Position numbers and translations under genes: made by a program. Below are positions 1-8,142 of a stretch of DNA of 57,291 nucleotides, in pieces. Source of the stretch: CAYZYK01 sp964482615 (GTDB lineage: Bacteria > Patescibacteriota > Minisyncoccia > Minisyncoccales > CAYZYK01); the NCBI GenBank assembly GCA_964482615.1, contig CAYZYK010000002.1, positions 1 through 57,291 of the forward strand. Reading direction: 5' to 3'. A model generated the notes under the pieces. It was not told the origin of the DNA and did not search any database. It was given only the letters and a program-made list of their open reading frames with translations. Every line of letters begins with the position of its first letter. Within the stretch, counting starts at the first letter, position 1.

Positions 1-431
1 CTTTCTGTTTTAACATCCTCTCTTTCCAATAGTTCCAAATGAATTATTCTTCTTTCATATGAATTCATCGGGGAGAGGATTTTTTCTTTCTTAGTTAAAC
101 TCACCTCGTCTGCTAAGTCCCGAGCTAAATCTTTTAGATAATCAATCTTTTTCTTTTTGTAGTCATTAATATCAAGGTTGATATAAAACCTATTCTCACT
201 TTTTTTGTTTAGGAGCTTGCCCAAAATTCTTTGAGTTTCAACAAGGGTTTGTCCTTTTTCCCCAATTAAAATGCGAGGTTTTTCTGTCTTTATATTTATA
301 TCAACTGTGGGTTGTTCCTGTTCTGGTTCTTCTCTTGGGGGAGAAACTTCTGTTGTAACTTGAATCGTCATTTTCTGGAAAAATTCTTCCACCAATTCCT
401 TTATTTTTTTTGTATCTTTTGGTTTAATCAT
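1..431 (-). CDS. khpB: KhpB/Jag (EloR) RNA-binding protein, 3' part cut by window edge
   Basis: Reading the minus strand from an ATG at 431 gives an open frame that runs off the left edge, so the C-terminus is missing. An acidic, Pro/Glu-rich linker leads into a KH domain with a GxxG-type loop (LIGEKGQTL). An R3H-like segment follows (MNSYERRIIHLEL). That order is typical of KhpB/Jag/EloR, which binds RNA and is linked to cell-wall elongation. It sits directly downstream of yidC, as jag does after yidC (spoIIIJ) in many bacteria. The N-terminal Jag_N domain is absent or much reduced. Family assignment is confident. Confidence 0.85.
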   Translation of the reverse strand, partial: MIKPKDTKKIKELVEEFFQKMTIQVTTEVSPPREEPEQEQPTVDINIKTEKPRILIGEKGQTLVETQRILGKLLNKKSENRFYINLDINDYKKKKIDYLKDLARDLADEVSLTKKEKILSPMNSYERRIIHLELLEREDVKTE

Positions 432-440
432 GATTAAATT

Positions 441-1166
441 TTAGCTCTTGGAGGGATGTTTTTTTAAGAATAAGTACTGTTGAATTATAGCAAATAAACT
501 GGTTGTTATCCAATAAAGACCTATAGCAGCTGGCAGCCTTAAAAGAATTATTACTGTTATGACGGGGAAAAAATAAACCATTTGTTTTTGCATTATTTGA
601 GAAAAACCAGATTCTTTCTTTTTTTTATTCTTTTTAAAATTAGGAGCTAACATTTTAGTCTGAACAAACTGAAAGACCCCAGCAAAAAGAGCTAAAAACA
701 TATTAGGGTTGGTTAAATTCATTATGCCCAAGAACGTAGGATTAATTTGCCCTGGTACAGAAACAAAGCTATATAAGTTATTAAGCTGTGCTGTTCCGAG
801 GCCTCTTCTTAAAACTTGAAAAAGAGCAATTAAAATTGGAAGCTGAATTAAAATGGGCAAACAGCCCCCAAAAGGATTTACTTTCTCTTTTTTGTAAAGC
901 TCCATTGTGGCTTTAGCTTGTTTCTCTTTGTCGTCTTTATATCTTTCTTGAATTTCTTTAATTTTAGGCTGTATGGAGCTTATAGATTTCTGAGATTTAA
1001 TAGCCTTCAGAGAAGAAGGGTAAAGAAGTAGACGGATAATTAAAGTTAAAACAATAATTGATATACCAAAGTCGTTCCCTGGCAAATAATTATAAAGTAA
1101 AATCAAAACATTAAATATTGGCCGGTATAAAATGGTATTAAATATACTTATAAGTAATTCAAACAT
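441..1166 (-). CDS. yidC: YidC/Oxa1 membrane protein insertase (short form)
   Basis: This 241-residue protein lacks the large periplasmic domain of proteobacterial YidC and matches the Gram-positive or organellar short form. Hydrophobic segments are seen near residues 20-50, 95-115, 150-170 and 195-232. The conserved groove arginine lies in LTLIIRLLLYP, followed by a charged cytosolic coiled-coil hairpin. The C-terminal tail is lysine-rich. YidC inserts small membrane proteins with or without SecYEG. It lies between khpB and yidD in the rpmH-rnpA-yidD-yidC-jag cluster, which fixes the assignment. No lipoprotein signal was seen at the N-terminus. Confidence 0.95.
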   Translation of the reverse strand: MFELLISIFNTILYRPIFNVLILLYNYLPGNDFGISIIVLTLIIRLLLYPSSLKAIKSQKSISSIQPKIKEIQERYKDDKEKQAKATMELYKKEKVNPFGGCLPILIQLPILIALFQVLRRGLGTAQLNNLYSFVSVPGQINPTFLGIMNLTNPNMFLALFAGVFQFVQTKMLAPNFKKNKKKKESGFSQIMQKQMVYFFPVITVIILLRLPAAIGLYWITTSLFAIIQQYLFLKKHPSKS

Positions 1167-1180
1167 TTCAATTTTCTATT

Positions 1181-1390
1181 TTAAGGATAATCTATGCCTC
1201 CTTTGTGCCAAGGATAACATTTTAACACTCTTTTAATTCCCTTTAAGGTTCCTCTAAAAACTCCGTATTTATTAATTGCAAGCTGGCTATAATGAGAACA
1301 GCTCGGATAAAAACGGCAATTTTCTCCTAAGATGGGAGAAATAAATATTTGATAAAATTTTAAAAATTTTAATATTATTTTTTTAATCAT
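1181..1390 (-). CDS. yidD: YidD membrane-insertion efficiency factor
   Basis: A 69-residue protein with an amphipathic N-terminal helix, the family motif CRFYPSCSHY and a C-terminal CYPWHKGGIDYP. These are the invariant parts of YidD, a small peripheral membrane protein that helps YidC-dependent insertion. Its start overlaps the end of rnpA by 8 bp, which suggests translational coupling. The gene order rpmH-rnpA-yidD-yidC is the usual one. Confidence 0.95.
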   Translation of the reverse strand: MIKKIILKFLKFYQIFISPILGENCRFYPSCSHYSQLAINKYGVFRGTLKGIKRVLKCYPWHKGGIDYP

Positions 1391-1736
1391 TCTTATTTGA
1401 AATAATTTTTGCTTTTTTAAAAAGACTATCTACTGTTTCTTTTATTTCTCGAGGGTTCTTTTTCTCTAGTCCAGGCAAGGCTATTAGTATAATATCTTGA
1501 GGTTTTTCAATTTGTGTTAGCTTTTCTTTTACGGCCTGTCTTAATGCTCTTTTAATTCGGTTTCGTTGAGTTGCTTTTTTGGAAACTTTCAATCCGACAA
1601 TAAATCCGACACGGCTTTTATTTAAACTATTTGGTTTTCTTTTTAAAACTAAAAATTTTTTCTTAAAGCCTTCTCCTTTTCTAAAAACAGCCTGAAAATC
1701 CTTATTTTTTAGAAGACGATTATCTTTTGACAACAC
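1383..1736 (-). CDS. rnpA: Ribonuclease P protein component
   Basis: A 117-residue basic protein starting at a GTG codon. It contains the RNase P protein signature (KKATQRNRIKRALRQAV, with the RNR core) and the upstream GFIVGLKVSKKA strand. It is the protein cofactor of the tRNA 5'-processing ribozyme, whose RNA gene was not found in this window. It lies 12 bp downstream of rpmH on the same strand and overlaps yidD. Length is normal for the family. Confidence 0.95.
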   Translation of the reverse strand: MLSKDNRLLKNKDFQAVFRKGEGFKKKFLVLKRKPNSLNKSRVGFIVGLKVSKKATQRNRIKRALRQAVKEKLTQIEKPQDIILIALPGLEKKNPREIKETVDSLFKKAKIISNKND

Positions 1737-1748
1737 AAAATTAAAAAC

Positions 1749-1883
1749 TTAAACCGAAAGTTTTTTTCTTTTTTTCTTTCTTCTTCTTTTAAGAACCTTT
1801 CTACCGTCTTTGGTTTTTTTTCTTTTCAAAAAACCGTGCGTCTTTTTTCTTTTTCTTTTTTTAGGATTATAAGTTTTGCTCAT
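1749..1883 (-). CDS. rpmH: 50S ribosomal protein L34
   Basis: A 44-residue, extremely basic ORF starts with MSKTYNPKKRKRKKTHGFLK and contains KTKDGRKVLKRRR, the near-invariant L34 pattern. Residues 1-2 are less typical (MSKTYNP instead of MKRTYQP). As usual near a bacterial origin, it is the first gene of the rpmH-rnpA-yidD-yidC-khpB operon and is divergent from dnaA. Confidence 0.95.
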   Translation of the reverse strand: MSKTYNPKKRKRKKTHGFLKRKKTKDGRKVLKRRRKKKRKKLSV

Positions 1884-2004
1884 TTTGTTTCTTTGTTAGT
1901 TTTTCTAAAAGCCATTAGGGTAGTATAATATGAAATTAACCTAGAGTCAATTCTTTGTTTTTTGTTTTTTAAAAAAGATTTTTAGGTCTTGTTTTCTCAA
2001 CAAG

Positions 2005-2086
2005 TTATCCCCAGGTTAATAACAAATTAAAGTTTTTTACGGCTATTTAATTTTGGTTTGACAAGTGTTACAATTAATCATAGGTT
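2005..2086 (+). promoter_or_regulatory. rpmH-dnaA intergenic region: DnaA-box-like site and dnaA promoter candidate
   Basis: TTATCCCCA at 2005-2013 differs from the DnaA box consensus TTATCCACA by one base. A perfect -35 TTGACA lies at 2058-2063, and the best -10 with 17-bp spacing is a poor TAGGTT at 2081. The dnaA start chosen here (2131) is downstream of it. Together they suggest an autoregulated dnaA promoter, but the -10 is weak, so this is tentative. Confidence 0.4.
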
Positions 2087-2130
2087 TTAAATATAGACAA
2101 CAGATATTAATTTTAGAATTATTTAAAAAC

Positions 2131-3489
2131 ATGACAAAAGAAGATCTCTGGCAATCAGTTTTAGCCCAAGTTCAATTCAATATTTCCAAAGCAAATTTTG
2201 CAACTTGGTTCAAAAACACAGAAATCCATTCCCAAAAAAATAACAAGGTAGTTGTTGCTGTCCCGAACACTTTCTCCAAAGAGTGGTTGAGTAATAAATA
2301 TGATAAATTAATTTTGAAGGTTTTACGAAATATAGACAACAACATAAAAGAGGTAGATTACAAAGTAAAAACCAAGTCTTTAAAAACCAAAAAGAAACAA
2401 AATAACTCAACACCGAAAGAAATAGATGTTGAACAATTAGGTTTTGAAAAATTTGAGGTAAACCAAGAGACAAATCTTAATTCTGTTTATCGTTTTGATA
2501 ATTTTGTGGTGGGTTCTTTTAATGAATTAGCCCAAGCTGCAACTTGGGCCGTAGCAGAAACCCCTGGTTCTGCTTACAACCCTCTTTTTATTTATGGGGG
2601 AGTAGGGTTAGGAAAAACACACCTTCTTCAGGCTGCTGGAAACAAGATTGTTGATGACCTTCCCAAAAAGAAGGTTAGATATATTTCCTGTGAGAAGTTC
2701 ATTTCTGGAATTATAACCTCAATAAAAAACAAAACCATTGAAAATTTTAAATCTACTCTTTCTTCAATTGATATTTTAGTTATTGACGACGTTCAGTTCT
2801 TGTCGGGAAAAGAAAAAACCCAAGAAGAATTTTTTCATTTATTTAATAATCTTTATGAAAAAAACAAACAAATTGTTCTTTCTTCTGATCGGCCCCCAAA
2901 AGCCATTCCGGAATTAGAAGAACGATTAAGGTCTCGGTTTGAAGGAGGAATGATAGCAGACGTTGGCGCTCCTGATTATGAAACAAGATTAGTTATCTTA
3001 AAAACAAAACTCAAAGAAAAAGACCAGGATCTTCCCAAAAAGAATTTAGAGTTTATAGCGTCCAATATAAAAAAGAATATTAGAGAACTAGAAGGAGCCC
3101 TAAATAGATTGTTGATTTATAAAAAAATAAATAACAAACCCCCCGACACAAAGGTTTGCAAAAAGCTTTTGAAAAATTTCATTTTCTCTCCTTTTAATGT
3201 CGCAACGCCAAAGAAAATTATTGAAACTGTAGCCAATTTTTATAACTTACAAGAAGAAAAACTTTTTGAAAAAACCAGAAAAAAGGAAATTGTAAAACCT
3301 CGCCAGATTGCAATGTTTCTTTTAAGAGAAGAGCTGAAAAGTTCTTTCCCTTCTATCGGGAGAATATTCGGTGGAAAAGACCATACAACAGCAATTTATG
3401 CCCATAAAAAAATTGAGAAAGTAATTAATGAAAATAACAAGATGGCAGAGGAGGTTGAATTAATAAAACAAAAAATATATAGTGGTTGA
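2131..3489 (+). CDS. dnaA: Chromosomal replication initiator DnaA
   Basis: A 452-residue DnaA with four domains. The N-terminal DnaB-interaction helix begins MTKEDLWQSVLAQ. A variable Lys-rich linker follows, then the AAA+ core with Walker A GGVGLGKTH and Walker B ILVIDDVQF. The C-terminal helix-turn-helix carries the signature GGKDHTTAIYAHKKI, which reads DnaA boxes. The frame is open upstream to a GTG at 2065, but the added residues do not resemble DnaA, and the family domain I begins at the ATG at 2131. It is followed by dnaN, the canonical origin arrangement. Confidence 0.97.
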   Translation: MTKEDLWQSVLAQVQFNISKANFATWFKNTEIHSQKNNKVVVAVPNTFSKEWLSNKYDKLILKVLRNIDNNIKEVDYKVKTKSLKTKKKQNNSTPKEIDVEQLGFEKFEVNQETNLNSVYRFDNFVVGSFNELAQAATWAVAETPGSAYNPLFIYGGVGLGKTHLLQAAGNKIVDDLPKKKVRYISCEKFISGIITSIKNKTIENFKSTLSSIDILVIDDVQFLSGKEKTQEEFFHLFNNLYEKNKQIVLSSDRPPKAIPELEERLRSRFEGGMIADVGAPDYETRLVILKTKLKEKDQDLPKKNLEFIASNIKKNIRELEGALNRLLIYKKINNKPPDTKVCKKLLKNFIFSPFNVATPKKIIETVANFYNLQEEKLFEKTRKKEIVKPRQIAMFLLREELKSSFPSIGRIFGGKDHTTAIYAHKKIEKVINENNKMAEEVELIKQKIYSG

Positions 3490-3750
3490 AAAGGCGTGTA
3501 AAACCCTGTTTAAAAATAATTAATAAATTGTAGTTAAAGAGTGTATAAAAATCACTTCTTAAAAAGAGAAAAAAATTAATAACACTTAATCCTTGTTTTT
3601 TATTCTATATCTCCACTCTCTTTTTTTCACCTTATTCACACTTTATTCTAGACAAAAATCGCACCACAGCCCAACAAATGCCTTGTTTTAGAAAAATTTT
3701 TCAATCTCTATTATACTAACAATTAATTTATTAAATAATTTATTATAATT
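3490..3750. other. Probable origin of replication region (dnaA-dnaN gap)
   Basis: There is no credible gene in these 261 bases. The stretch is very AT-rich, with runs such as the one before dnaN (about 3717-3750) that could unwind easily. It contains DnaA-box-like words, including TTATTCACA at 3632-3640 and weaker matches (GTGTATAA near 3541). The dnaA-dnaN gap is a standard oriC position. Consensus boxes are few, so part of the origin may lie in the rpmH-dnaA gap. Confidence 0.5.
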
Positions 3751-4875
3751 ATGAAAATAGAAGTTCTAAAAGAAAAAATTGAAAAAGGGTTAAACACCAC
3801 AGGAAAAATAATTGGCAGAAATTTATCTTTGCCAATTTTAGAAAATATTCTTTTGCAAGCAGAGAAGAATTTTTTACATCTAGCAACTACTGATTTGGAA
3901 ACTGCAATTCGTTGGTGGGTTTTAGCAAAAGTAAAAAAACAAGGGAAAATTGCTATTCCCTCTCAATCTTTGTCTAATTTTATTTCTCTTCTTCCCAAAG
4001 AAAAAATTAGTTTAGAAGGAAAAGGAAATAATTTGGTTGTTGAGTGTAAAAACTATAAAACCCAAATCCAAGGAAATGACCCAGAAGAATTTCCTATTAT
4101 TCCAGAAATTAAAAACCCCAAATCTCTACAAATAAACAACAAAAAGCTTTATCAGGGCTTATCACAAACCATAGAAATTGTTTCTCCTTCTCAAGCAAGG
4201 CCTGAAATATCTGGAATATATTTTTCTTTTCAAAAAGAGGAAGTAAAAATAGTAGCTACTGACAGTTTTAGGTTGGCCGAAAAAACTATTCCTTTAAAAG
4301 AAAAAATTGAAAAAGGGTTTTCATTTATTCTTCCCCAAAAACCAGCCAGAGAAATAATAAATATTTTAGGAGATAAAGAAAAAAACGTTAAACTTCTTTT
4401 TTCCCCAAACCAAGTAATGTTTGAGTATCCGATGGCTGAGGTTTCTCACCCTCAAGTTCAAATTATTTCACGTTTAATTGAGGGAGAATATCCTAATTAT
4501 CAAGAAATTATTCCTCAAGAGTTTAAAACCAATATTGTTCTAAATAAAGATGAGTTTTTAAACCATATAAAAGCAGCAGCTCTCTTTAGTGGTAAGATTA
4601 ACGAAATTAAATTCAACATTAATCCCAAAAAAAATAAAATCGAGATTACTGCTCAAGACCCAGAAACAGGGGAAAGCAAATCTTCTCTTGGTGGTAAAAT
4701 AAAAGGAGAACCCCTTGAAATATCATACAATCACAAATTTTTGATTGACGGTTTAAATAATATTAAAAGTTCAGAAGTAGCTTTTGATCTAAGCAAAGAA
4801 GAAGGGCCTTCTGTTTTGAGGCCAGTTGGAGATAAAAGTTATCTTTATGTTGTAATGCCAATAAAAAGTTCCTGA
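3751..4875 (+). CDS. dnaN: DNA polymerase III beta subunit (sliding clamp)
   Basis: A 374-residue protein, normal clamp length, with the three-fold repeated clamp architecture. Recognisable segments include LPILENILLQAE near the N-terminus, SGIYFSF and VATDSFRLAEK in the middle domain, and the C-terminal YLYVVMPIK that forms part of the partner-binding pocket. The clamp encircles DNA and tethers the replicative polymerase and repair enzymes. It lies downstream of dnaA across the probable origin and ends at a strong bidirectional terminator. Confidence 0.96.
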   Translation: MKIEVLKEKIEKGLNTTGKIIGRNLSLPILENILLQAEKNFLHLATTDLETAIRWWVLAKVKKQGKIAIPSQSLSNFISLLPKEKISLEGKGNNLVVECKNYKTQIQGNDPEEFPIIPEIKNPKSLQINNKKLYQGLSQTIEIVSPSQARPEISGIYFSFQKEEVKIVATDSFRLAEKTIPLKEKIEKGFSFILPQKPAREIINILGDKEKNVKLLFSPNQVMFEYPMAEVSHPQVQIISRLIEGEYPNYQEIIPQEFKTNIVLNKDEFLNHIKAAALFSGKINEIKFNINPKKNKIEITAQDPETGESKSSLGGKIKGEPLEISYNHKFLIDGLNNIKSSEVAFDLSKEEGPSVLRPVGDKSYLYVVMPIKSS

Positions 4876-4901
4876 CTTTGAATTGTCCAGACGAAAACTT
4901 A

Positions 4902-4930
4902 AAAACCCAGCAATTAAGCTGGGTTTTCTC
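4902..4930. terminator. Bidirectional terminator between dnaN and the class A PBP gene
   Basis: A 10-bp perfect stem (AAAACCCAGC / GCTGGGTTTT) closes a 6-base loop. It has A and T runs on its two sides, so it can end both the plus-strand dnaN transcript and the converging minus-strand PBP transcript. Confidence 0.85.
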
Positions 4931-4946
4931 TTTATTCAAACTATCC

Positions 4947-7103
4947 TTATCCGATAGGGTTTTCCTTTAACCAAAATTCAAGAGCTTTTTCCCAGAGATT
5001 GTATTGTGGACCCTGTTTAGGGTCTTCAGGCTCTTTTCCCATGGGATTGTTTGGGTCTATATAATGTAAAATGGTATGGGGGTCTTCTTTGTCTATTTTA
5101 CCGTTTAACATTAATTTCTCTTGAGAAATAGATGTGGGAGGGGTGGGTTTTTTAAATTTTTCTAAAGGATACAAAGGTAATGTTTCTATCATAATGTCTC
5201 TCCAGATAGGGCCTACTATTTTTACTGCTGGTTCCTCTTTCATAGACGAATTATCATTATTTCCTACCCAAACCCCTACTGCAACAGAAGGGGTATATCC
5301 TATAGTCCAGGCGTCGTTGAAAAATTGAGTAGTTCCTGTTTTTACTGCAACATCATGGTTTTTAAAATAGAGGGGTGAGTTATACCCAAACATAGGGCCC
5401 CTAGCTTCGTTATCTGATAAAATATCATTAATTAGATTTGCTGTTTGGGTGCTTATTACTTTTTGAGCGTCTTTTATGTTCTCTTCAATAATATTTCCTT
5501 CAGAGTCTTCAATTTTTAAGACAGCAAAAGGAGGGGTCTTTTCCCCTTCTTGACCAAAAATACCAAAAGCAGAGGTAATTTCAAGAAGTTTAACTTCTCC
5601 TCCTCCCAAAACCAAACTTAGACCAAAACGAGAAGGGTCGGTTAAGGTTTTTAATCCTAATTTTTGGGCTGTTTTTATACTGTTTTTTACCCCAGTAAGA
5701 TATAGAAGCTTAACAGAGGGAAGATTAATAGATTGAGCTAAAGATTCTCTGAGAGAAATTTTTCCTCTAAACTTTTCGTCATAGTTTTGGGGATGATAAC
5801 AATCTATTTCATTGTCGTCTTTTTCCTGCTCTGCTTCAGGATCACAGTTGGGGTTAAATTCTGTTTTTACATCCCACAATATTGTTTCTGGTAAAAACCC
5901 TTTTTCAAAAGCAGTAGCATAAACAAAGGGTTTAAATGCAGATCCTGGCTGACGATTTCCTTGGACAACTACGTTAAAATCGGGTTCAAACAAACATTTG
6001 GTTTCTTTTTCTATTAAACATTCTTCGGGATAAGGAGTTTCTGTCCAGTCTTTTGAGCCGATCATTGTTAGTATCTGCCCAGAACCAGTATCAATTACAA
6101 CCAAAGCTATATTATTTGCTTTGTAAGCTTCTTTAATTTTCTCCCCCCAACTGAGAACAATATCTTCTGATTTCTTTTGAAGGTCCCAATTTAAGGTTGT
6201 ATAAACCTTTAATCCTTTGTGTTTAAGGAATTCTTTCCCGTATTTTTTTTCAAGATAACCTTTAACAAAAAAGACAAAATGAGGGGCTTTTATTGGTTCT
6301 GTGGTTTTAGCAAACTCTACTTTTTCCTCTTTCGCTTTTTTTGCTTCTTCTTCTGAAATATAACCAAGTGTGGTCATTCTATCTAAAACATAATCTCTTC
6401 TTTGCAAAAGACCTTTTTTATTTCTGTAAGGGGAAAGGAGACTTGGGGCTTGGATTAAAGCAGCTAAAATAGCTGATTCTGATAAAGAAAGATCAGAAAC
6501 GTTTTTATTGAAATAAGCTTCAGCAGCGCTACCTACTCCATAAGAGTTTGACCCCAGAGGGATCTGATTTAAATACCATTCTAGTATTTGGTCTTTAGAA
6601 TATCTTCTTTCCAGCTCTAAACTTAAAATAGCTTCTTTTATTTTTCTTTCTATTGTTTTTTTCTGGGTTAAAAAAGAAGAACGAATAAGTTGTTGGGTAA
6701 TAGTTGACCCGCCTTGAACTAATTCCCCCCTTTTTATATTTACCAAAACAGCTCTTAATATCCCCTTAACGTCCAAACCATAATGTTGATAAAACTTATC
6801 ATCTTCTGCTGAGATCACAGCGTTTTTTAGGATTTCAGGTATTTCAGAGAAAGCAACAATCTTCCTTTTTTCTTCTCCGTGAATATTATACAAAAGGACT
6901 TCTCCTGTTCTATCGTATATTTTTGTTGATTGGATAACTTCTTTTTCGGTAAATTTTTCAGGACGAGGTAGATCTCGAGCGTAATAAACGAACAGAAAAA
7001 GAGAAAACAAAACAAAAAACAAAAAGAAAAAAAGAAAGTATTTCAATACTAAAAATAAAATTTCTCTTTTGGTTCTTTTTTTGTTTGCTTTCTTTTTATC
7101 CAT
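4947..7103 (-). CDS. Class A penicillin-binding protein (PBP1A-type glycosyltransferase/transpeptidase)
   Basis: A 718-residue bifunctional peptidoglycan synthase. A very basic cytosolic start leads into one TM helix (about residues 16-43). The GT51 glycosyltransferase domain follows, with EDDKFYQHYGLD and QGGSTITQQLIR. The transpeptidase domain carries all three active-site motifs: SAFK (in RQPGSAFKPFVYA), SIN (SQSINLPS) and KTGT (AVKTGTTQFFND). It polymerises glycan and cross-links stem peptides outside the membrane. It ends against the dnaN terminator. Together with the Mur ligase at 28243, it implies the cell makes its own wall. Confidence 0.95.
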   Translation of the reverse strand: MDKKKANKKRTKREILFLVLKYFLFFFLFFVLFSLFLFVYYARDLPRPEKFTEKEVIQSTKIYDRTGEVLLYNIHGEEKRKIVAFSEIPEILKNAVISAEDDKFYQHYGLDVKGILRAVLVNIKRGELVQGGSTITQQLIRSSFLTQKKTIERKIKEAILSLELERRYSKDQILEWYLNQIPLGSNSYGVGSAAEAYFNKNVSDLSLSESAILAALIQAPSLLSPYRNKKGLLQRRDYVLDRMTTLGYISEEEAKKAKEEKVEFAKTTEPIKAPHFVFFVKGYLEKKYGKEFLKHKGLKVYTTLNWDLQKKSEDIVLSWGEKIKEAYKANNIALVVIDTGSGQILTMIGSKDWTETPYPEECLIEKETKCLFEPDFNVVVQGNRQPGSAFKPFVYATAFEKGFLPETILWDVKTEFNPNCDPEAEQEKDDNEIDCYHPQNYDEKFRGKISLRESLAQSINLPSVKLLYLTGVKNSIKTAQKLGLKTLTDPSRFGLSLVLGGGEVKLLEITSAFGIFGQEGEKTPPFAVLKIEDSEGNIIEENIKDAQKVISTQTANLINDILSDNEARGPMFGYNSPLYFKNHDVAVKTGTTQFFNDAWTIGYTPSVAVGVWVGNNDNSSMKEEPAVKIVGPIWRDIMIETLPLYPLEKFKKPTPPTSISQEKLMLNGKIDKEDPHTILHYIDPNNPMGKEPEDPKQGPQYNLWEKALEFWLKENPIG

Positions 7104-7144
7104 GTTACTATTTTAATAAATAAGAGAGAAAATGGCAATTACAA

Positions 7145-7180
7145 ACCAAAACTCCACTATTTAAGCGGAGTCTGGTTTTG
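7145..7180 (-). terminator. Intrinsic terminator candidate downstream of the acidic small gene
   Basis: The minus strand contains a stem made of ACTCC / GGAGT, extended by AAACC / GGTTT arms with small mismatches, ending in a T-rich stretch. It follows the 51-residue acidic ORF and precedes the PBP gene start. It lies beside the assembly gap. Confidence 0.5.
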
Positions 7181-7382
7181 TTTTCAAGACAATTTGTTAG
7201 AAGTCATCGTCGTCATCGCCATCATCGNNNNNNNNNNNNNNNNNNNNNNNNNNNNNNNNNNNNNNNNNNNNNNNNNNNNNNNNNNNNNNNNNNNNNNNNN
7301 NNNNNNNNNNNNNNNNNNNNNNNNNNNTGGTTTTGTTTTCAAGACAATTTGTTAGAAGTCATCGTCGTCATCGCCATCATCG
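7173..7382. other. 100-N scaffold gap flanked by an identical 55-bp overlap (assembly artefact)
   Basis: Exactly 100 Ns occupy 7228-7327. The 55 bases before the gap (7173-7227) are identical to the 55 bases after it (7328-7382). This is the pattern left when two contigs ending in the same k-mer overlap are joined with a default gap. The natural reading is that no sequence is missing, and that 155 bp of the window is artificial. The overlap contains the 3' end of the low-complexity acidic ORF, which probably caused the break. Confidence 0.85.
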
Positions 7383-7507
7383 TCATCATCGTCCTCATCG
7401 TCATCATCCTCTTCCTCTTCCTCTTCCTCTTCCTCTTCCTCTTCTCCAACTTCATCATTATCGGAATCTTCGTCTTGATCGATGAAAGGTAGAATTTTTT
7501 CTTCCAT
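7352..7507 (-). CDS. Small acidic protein with poly-Glu/poly-Asp tail
   Basis: A 51-residue ORF starts at an ATG (MEEKILPFIDQDEDSDNDEVG), continues with 12 Glu codons (six GAA-GAG pairs) and ends in an almost pure Asp run closed by DDDDDF. The encoded protein would be very acidic and disordered. No family is recognised. A strong promoter lies about 120 bp upstream and a terminator candidate lies downstream. The 3' end is duplicated across the assembly gap. GAN/GAY repeats can arise by slippage, so coding is likely but not certain. Confidence 0.5.
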   Translation of the reverse strand: MEEKILPFIDQDEDSDNDEVGEEEEEEEEEEEEDDDDEDDDDDDGDDDDDF

Positions 7508-7626
7508 GATTTTTGTTTAATTTTTATTTAGTTTTAAGATGACCTTTGGGAACATCTGTTAGGATATTCCTTTAACTAGCTTGTCAATTTTTTTTGAACA
7601 AGATCGTTATTTCTTAATCATTCAGT

Positions 7627-7654
7627 ATTATAGTTTTTTTTAAAACTTTGTCAA
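7627..7654 (-). promoter_or_regulatory. Sigma70-type promoter for the acidic small gene
   Basis: On the minus strand TTGACA (7654-7649) and TATAAT (7632-7627) are separated by 16 bp. The -35 overlaps the ruvC stop codon. The transcript would have a leader of about 110 bases before the acidic ORF; I see no strong structure in it. Confidence 0.6.
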
Positions 7655-8136
7655 CCCTTTTTGTGTGTATTTTTTAAAGCACCACAAATTGCTATTCCTA
7701 GAGCATCAGCAGCGTGATTAGATCCTATTTTATCAAGGTTAAGAATTTGTTTTACCATTCGCTGTGTTTGTTTTTTGCTTGCCCTTCCATAGCCTGCTAT
7801 GGTCATTTTGACCTCAAGAGGAGTTACTTCATAAACTGGAATTTTCTTTTTCGCTGCGGTAAGTAAAATTACTCCTTTTGCTTGACTGACCGGCATAGCT
7901 GTTTTAAGGTTTTTGAAGAAATAAATATTTTCTACCATTAAAACGTCTGGGTTGTATTTTTTTATTATTTTGCTTAGGCTATTATTTATTTTCTTTAATC
8001 TCTCTGGGGTAGGTGTTTTGGAATCAGTTTTTATACAACCAAAACCAAGACATTCAAATTTACCTCTTTTCTTTTTTGTTCTTATTACCCCATACCCAGT
8101 ACTTGCTGTTCCGGGGTCTATTCCTAAGATAATCAT
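7651..8136 (-). CDS. ruvC: Crossover junction endodeoxyribonuclease RuvC
   Basis: A 161-residue RNase H-fold resolvase. Acidic catalytic positions are visible in IILGIDPGTASTGYG (first Asp), MVENIYF (Glu) and the C-terminal NHAADALGIAICGA (Asp pair). It cuts Holliday junctions symmetrically after RuvAB migration. It follows yebC on the minus strand, with only 6 bases between them. ruvB is two genes away and ruvA lies at 25780, so the ruv genes are split. Confidence 0.96.
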   Translation of the reverse strand: MIILGIDPGTASTGYGVIRTKKKRGKFECLGFGCIKTDSKTPTPERLKKINNSLSKIIKKYNPDVLMVENIYFFKNLKTAMPVSQAKGVILLTAAKKKIPVYEVTPLEVKMTIAGYGRASKKQTQRMVKQILNLDKIGSNHAADALGIAICGALKNTHKKG

Positions 8137-8142
8137 AGAAAA

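Noticed and set aside
2065..2130. Upstream GTG start for dnaA
   Set aside because: The extra 22 residues do not resemble DnaA and would begin right at the promoter -35 region.
7178..7492. Plus-strand ORF running through the N gap
   Set aside because: It is the antisense of the GAN/GAG repeats, giving Leu/Phe/Ile runs, and crosses an artificial gap.
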